Program-made: the position numbers and the translations under genes | DNA from: JAFGIT01 sp016929465 [NCBI: Candidatus Coatesbacteria bacterium] | GTDB taxonomy: Bacteria > B130-G9 | Direction: 5' to 3' | Assembly (NCBI GenBank): GCA_016929465.1 | Contig: JAFGIT010000020.1 | Span: 1-18,129 of the forward strand | DNA: 18,129 nucleotides | The notes under the pieces: generated by a model | Databases searched by the model: none | Told to the model about the DNA's origin: nothing | What the model saw: the letters and a program-made list of their open reading frames with translations, nothing else | Part shown: in pieces, positions 15,637 to 18,129 of the stretch | How positions within the stretch are numbered: position 1 is the stretch's first letter | Layout: each line of letters starts with the position of its first letter

Positions 15637-16971
15637 ATGTCTAAGCGCATTCCGACTGTCTGCATAGTTGGTCGTCCGAACGTCGGGAAGTCCACGCTAT
15701 TCAACCGGCTCGTTGGCCGCATTAAGGCGATAGTGCAGGATACCCCGGGTGTGACGCGCGACAGGATCTACGAGGTTGCAAGGCTCAACGATCCGAACGA
15801 GACTTTGGTCATGTTCGTCGATACTGGCGGCTTTGTGCGGGACGCTTCTGACACAATAATGCAGGCTGTCGCTCGACAGGTGGAGTTCGCGGTCCAGGAG
15901 TCGGACGCGATCATATTCCTGGTCGATGGCCGTGCTGGGCTCCTGCCGCAGGACGAAGAGATTGCGAGCTACCTGCGGCCGATGGAGAGGTCCGTCGTCC
16001 TCGCGGTCAATAAAATCGACACGCCCGGCCAGGAGCCTGACGTTGCGGATTTCTACCAGCTTGGCTTCGAGCGGTTCTGCCCGATCTCGGCGGAGCACAA
16101 GGTCGGGATCGACCCGCTGGTCGATGATGTCCTGGAGCTGATTTCGGCCAAGGCGGGCGATACTGACGATGAATCCGAAGGGGTGACAAAGTGCGCGATC
16201 GTCGGCCGGCCGAACGTGGGCAAGTCGTCGATAGTGAACGCGCTCCTTGGCGAGGAGCGGGTACTCGTCCACGACATGGCAGGGACCACGCGTGATGCGA
16301 CCGACACCGCGGTTAAGGTGAACAAGCAGGATTATCTATTGATCGACACGGCGGGGATCAGGCGGCGGAGCAAGGTCTCCGAGTTTCTCGAAAAGCAAAG
16401 CATCATGATCGCAGAGCGGAGTATCCGCCGGTCGGATGTAACATTGCTCGTGATGGACGCGACCGACCCGGCGACCAGCCAAGACCTTCGCATCGCATCG
16501 GTCGTAGTCGAGCAGGGGAAGGGGCTGATTATCATCGTGAACAAGTGGGACCTTGTCGAAAAAGACGAGAGCACAATGGGCGCTGTTATCAAGGACATCA
16601 AGTTGAAAATGGCCTTTGCGACGTTCGCCCCGATCGTCTTCGTCTCGGCCGTGACGAAGCAGCGTCTGCTAAAAATGTTCCCGCTGATCGACGCGGTGGA
16701 TGGCGAGTGCGACCGGCGCATCGGCACGGGCGTCTTGAACCGGTTCATGCAGGATGAGGTCTTCGCGAGGCACCCGATGATAAAGCGGCACAAGCCGGTC
16801 AAGTTCTACTTCACGACCCAGGCGTCGGTTCGCCCGCCCACGTTCGCGGTCTTCACCAACCGCCCCTCAGAAGTCGATGACGCCTACGTCCGCTACATCG
16901 AAAGCCGCCTCCGCGAGGAGTTCAGCTTCGAGGGCGCACCCATCCGCGTCCTGATTAGGGCGCATCATTGA
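15637..16971 (+). CDS. der: Ribosome biogenesis GTPase Der (EngA)
   Basis: 444 residues, normal family length. An essential tandem GTPase for late 50S ribosome assembly. First G domain: GRPNVGKST at 12-20, DTGG at 62-65, NKID at 125-128. Second: GRPNVGKSS at 190-198, DTAG at 237-240, NKWD at 302-305. A KH-like C-terminal domain follows from about residue 355 to the end. All nucleotide-binding motifs are intact. The ATG at 15637 is the natural family start (SKRIPTVCIVGRPNVGKS), yet it has no Shine-Dalgarno: a C-rich heptamer repeat fills that position. Initiation may rely on an unstructured or leaderless-like context, or on coupling. The methyltransferase gene upstream ends 266 bp away, and no clear promoter was found in that gap. 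Confidence 0.97.
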   Translation: MSKRIPTVCIVGRPNVGKSTLFNRLVGRIKAIVQDTPGVTRDRIYEVARLNDPNETLVMFVDTGGFVRDASDTIMQAVARQVEFAVQESDAIIFLVDGRAGLLPQDEEIASYLRPMERSVVLAVNKIDTPGQEPDVADFYQLGFERFCPISAEHKVGIDPLVDDVLELISAKAGDTDDESEGVTKCAIVGRPNVGKSSIVNALLGEERVLVHDMAGTTRDATDTAVKVNKQDYLLIDTAGIRRRSKVSEFLEKQSIMIAERSIRRSDVTLLVMDATDPATSQDLRIASVVVEQGKGLIIIVNKWDLVEKDESTMGAVIKDIKLKMAFATFAPIVFVSAVTKQRLLKMFPLIDAVDGECDRRIGTGVLNRFMQDEVFARHPMIKRHKPVKFYFTTQASVRPPTFAVFTNRPSEVDDAYVRYIESRLREEFSFEGAPIRVLIRAHH

Positions 16972-16985
16972 CCGCAATTTAGACT

Positions 16986-17030
16986 GCGGCAGCACGATGC
17001 CGCTTTCAATGGTGGTGGCTTGATACCACC
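16986..17030. terminator. Two small stem-loops after der, possible bidirectional terminator region
   Basis: GCGGCA (16986-16991) pairs with TGCCGC (16998-17003) and is followed by TTTC; GGTGGT (17011-17016) pairs with ACCACC (17025-17030). Stems are short and T-runs weak. They sit between the convergent ends of der (16971) and the DUF2283 gene (17040), where terminators are expected. Confidence 0.35.
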
Positions 17031-17039
17031 TGCTTGGGA

Positions 17040-17279
17040 CTAGATCCGGCCTGACGCAGCCTGTTCGGCCTTACCTATTCCTATATCCTCCAGGACGATC
17101 TTCCGGAATGCGCTCGGATCGCCGAGTCGCTTCTGGGCATCGAGAAGCTCTATGCCTGCAATTCGGCCATCTTCCGAGTAGTCAACTGCAATCCCATCGG
17201 CGACATGCTCGGTCGTCACAGTCGTCTCTATGAACCGAATGTAGAGCGCATCCACCTCGGCGTCATAGGTTATTCTCAT
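17040..17279 (-). CDS. DUF2283 domain protein, possible antitoxin partner
   Basis: 79 residues, almost entirely one DUF2283 domain: MRITYDAEVDALYIRF at the start, then DGIAVDYSEDGRIAGIELLDA in the middle, the family's beta-rich pattern. AAAGGAAA lies about 6 nt before the ATG, and the upstream DUF4258 gene ends 15 bp away, so the two are one transcription unit. DUF2283 genes recur beside DUF4258 genes in bacteria, and the pair is often suspected to act as toxin and antitoxin. By analogy this would be the antitoxin or regulator; no DNA-binding motif is visible. It terminates with TAG (17042-17040), which shows TAG works as a stop in this genome. No transmembrane segment or signal peptide. Confidence 0.85.
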   Translation of the reverse strand: MRITYDAEVDALYIRFIETTVTTEHVADGIAVDYSEDGRIAGIELLDAQKRLGDPSAFRKIVLEDIGIGKAEQAASGRI

Positions 17280-17294
17280 GGCGTGTTTCCTTTT

Positions 17295-17549
17295 TTAGAA
17301 GTAATAAACATATACTGTCACTATAATTATTTCGTCATTCTCTTGCACAAAAATTGGGCGAACTTGCTTAGTGGCGTAATATTTGCCATTCCAAATCCCA
17401 CCAAACTCGAAGTTCTTGCGGCATTCATATCTCCCTGCCTCAGCAGCACCCCATTCGGATAAGTGGATTGCCTCGATGACCTCATCGGAAGCTGCGCCCC
17501 TGAATTGCATGTTGTCTCTCGCATGAGCAGAAAATCGAATGGATGTCAT
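17295..17549 (-). CDS. DUF4258 domain protein, possible toxin
   Basis: 84 residues from the ATG at 17549, chosen because GGAGG lies exactly 5 nt upstream. The longer frame from 17606 would add 19 residues without a ribosome-binding site and would start inside the predicted promoter. The sequence opens FSAHARDNMQFRGAAS (DUF4258 pattern of a His, an Arg/Met run and Arg-Gly) and ends KQVRPIFVQENDEIIIVTVY, the typical C-terminal strand pair. DUF4258 folds like small RelE/BrnT-type beta sheets, and some members are annotated as toxins; activity here is inferred only. First gene of the pair with DUF2283, 15 bp upstream of it, divergent from ligA. Confidence 0.82.
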   Translation of the reverse strand: MTSIRFSAHARDNMQFRGAASDEVIEAIHLSEWGAAEAGRYECRKNFEFGGIWNGKYYATKQVRPIFVQENDEIIIVTVYVYYF

Positions 17550-17602
17550 CCGCGCCTCCATGGAACCGATAGCGTCATCAACCGACCTTGGCAACGTAGA
17601 AG

Positions 17603-17631
17603 ACAATAGCCCAAGTCCGTATGATGGTCAA
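17603..17631 (-). promoter_or_regulatory. Candidate promoter of the DUF4258-DUF2283 pair
   Basis: Minus strand: TTGACC (17631-17626, five of six), 17-bp spacer, TATTGT (17608-17603, four of six). Predicted start near 17596 and a leader of about 47 nt. It supports the shorter DUF4258 start. Confidence 0.5.
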
Positions 17632-17656
17632 ACTCATTGCCCCATGCATTGTATTC

Positions 17657-17685
17657 TTGATGACTACTTCCCGATTTGCGAGAAT
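17657..17685 (+). promoter_or_regulatory. Candidate promoter of ligA
   Basis: TTGATG (17657-17662), 17-bp spacer, GAGAAT (17680-17685); four of six matches each. It would give a short leader of about 26 nt. Weak, but correctly placed in the divergent gap. Confidence 0.3.
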
Positions 17686-17717
17686 GTGTCTTTCATATTG
17701 AATTCGATGAGGGATGA

Positions 17718-18129
17718 ATGGCTGATAATTCGGTTGAGCGGGAGATTGCAGGGCTTCGGGAGCGGATCCGCTACCACGAGCACAAGTACTATGTCGAGAA
17801 TCGGCCGGAGATATCCGATTTCGAGTTCGACAAGCTTCTCGAGCGGCTGAAGGCGCTCGAATCGCAGCATCCAGAGCTCATCACGCCTGAATCACCGACG
17901 CGGCGCATCTTCGACGGGACGCTGGAGGGCTTCGAGCAGGTCTCGCACAAGGCTGCGATGATCTCGCTCGACAACTCCTACAACTTCGCGGAGCTCGCCG
18001 AGTTCGACGAGCGAGTCGCTCGCGCGCTCGAGATTCCGTCGGATGAGATCGAATATGTCGCGGAGCTCAAGATCGACGGCGTCGGAATCGCGCTCTTGTA
18101 TGAGAATGGCTCGCTCATTCGCGGCGCGA
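17718..18129 (+). CDS. ligA: NAD-dependent DNA ligase LigA, N-terminal part, runs off window
   Basis: 137 codons visible. Family length is about 670 residues, so only domain Ia and the start of the adenylation domain are present. Seals nicks in replication and repair using NAD+. Seen: the NMN-binding region with RYHEHKYYVENRPEISDFEFD at about 18-38 (conserved Tyr and Asp residues), SLDNSY at 83-88, and the adenylation motif KIDG with the nucleophile Lys at 118, matching E. coli K115. GAGGG lies 4 nt before the ATG at 17718; nearby ATGs at 17707 and 17714 are less suitable. Divergent from the DUF4258-DUF2283 unit. Frame is open to the window edge with no defects. Confidence 0.95.
   Translation, partial: MADNSVEREIAGLRERIRYHEHKYYVENRPEISDFEFDKLLERLKALESQHPELITPESPTRRIFDGTLEGFEQVSHKAAMISLDNSYNFAELAEFDERVARALEIPSDEIEYVAELKIDGVGIALLYENGSLIRGA

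Overview
The window is bacterial chromosome with mid-range GC. A large exported TPR protein, an RNase E/G-type nuclease, GDP-mannose synthesis and a polyprenol-phosphate-type glycosyltransferase point to a diderm (Gram-negative-type) envelope. Heptameric tandem repeats and short palindromic dispersed repeats fit an environmental, probably uncultured lineage. I cannot name the phylum from sequence alone.

Layout. (1) 1-6174, minus strand: a tight operon read TPR protein > rng > GT2 glycosyltransferase > manC. It has a 4-bp overlap and two 8-bp gaps, and manC runs off the left edge. (2) 6175-7522: 1.3 kb with no large gene. It holds dispersed-repeat remnants, inverted repeats, and a small minus-strand transcription unit: a near-consensus sigma70 promoter, a structured leader of about 160 nt, a 34-residue hydrophobic peptide with a good ribosome-binding site, and a hairpin over its stop codon. 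(3) 7523-8470, plus: SDR-type L-threonine 3-dehydrogenase with its own promoter, leader hairpin and strong intrinsic terminator. (4) 8685-13826, plus: a DUF4011 / superfamily-1 helicase / Vsr-like nuclease / DUF3320 gene, a domain order linked to phage defence. A single in-frame TAG splits it between Walker A and Walker B. (5) 13855-14109, minus: an orphan 84-residue protein convergent with the helicase. (6) 14110-15636: an ICMT/PEMT-family membrane methyltransferase between inverted copies of a GGGATGGGGGATGG repeat; the second copy abuts the start codon of der. (7) 15637-16971, plus: der (EngA), a ribosome-assembly GTPase. (8) 17040-17549, minus: a two-gene DUF4258-DUF2283 unit with its own promoter, possibly toxin-antitoxin-like. 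(9) 17718-end, plus: the 5' part of ligA, NAD-dependent DNA ligase.

Housekeeping genes (rng, der, ligA) alternate with accessory material. The two most interesting items are the broken defence-type helicase-nuclease, whose frame and motifs are otherwise intact, and the unannotated small-membrane-peptide unit near 6.9-7.25 kb.
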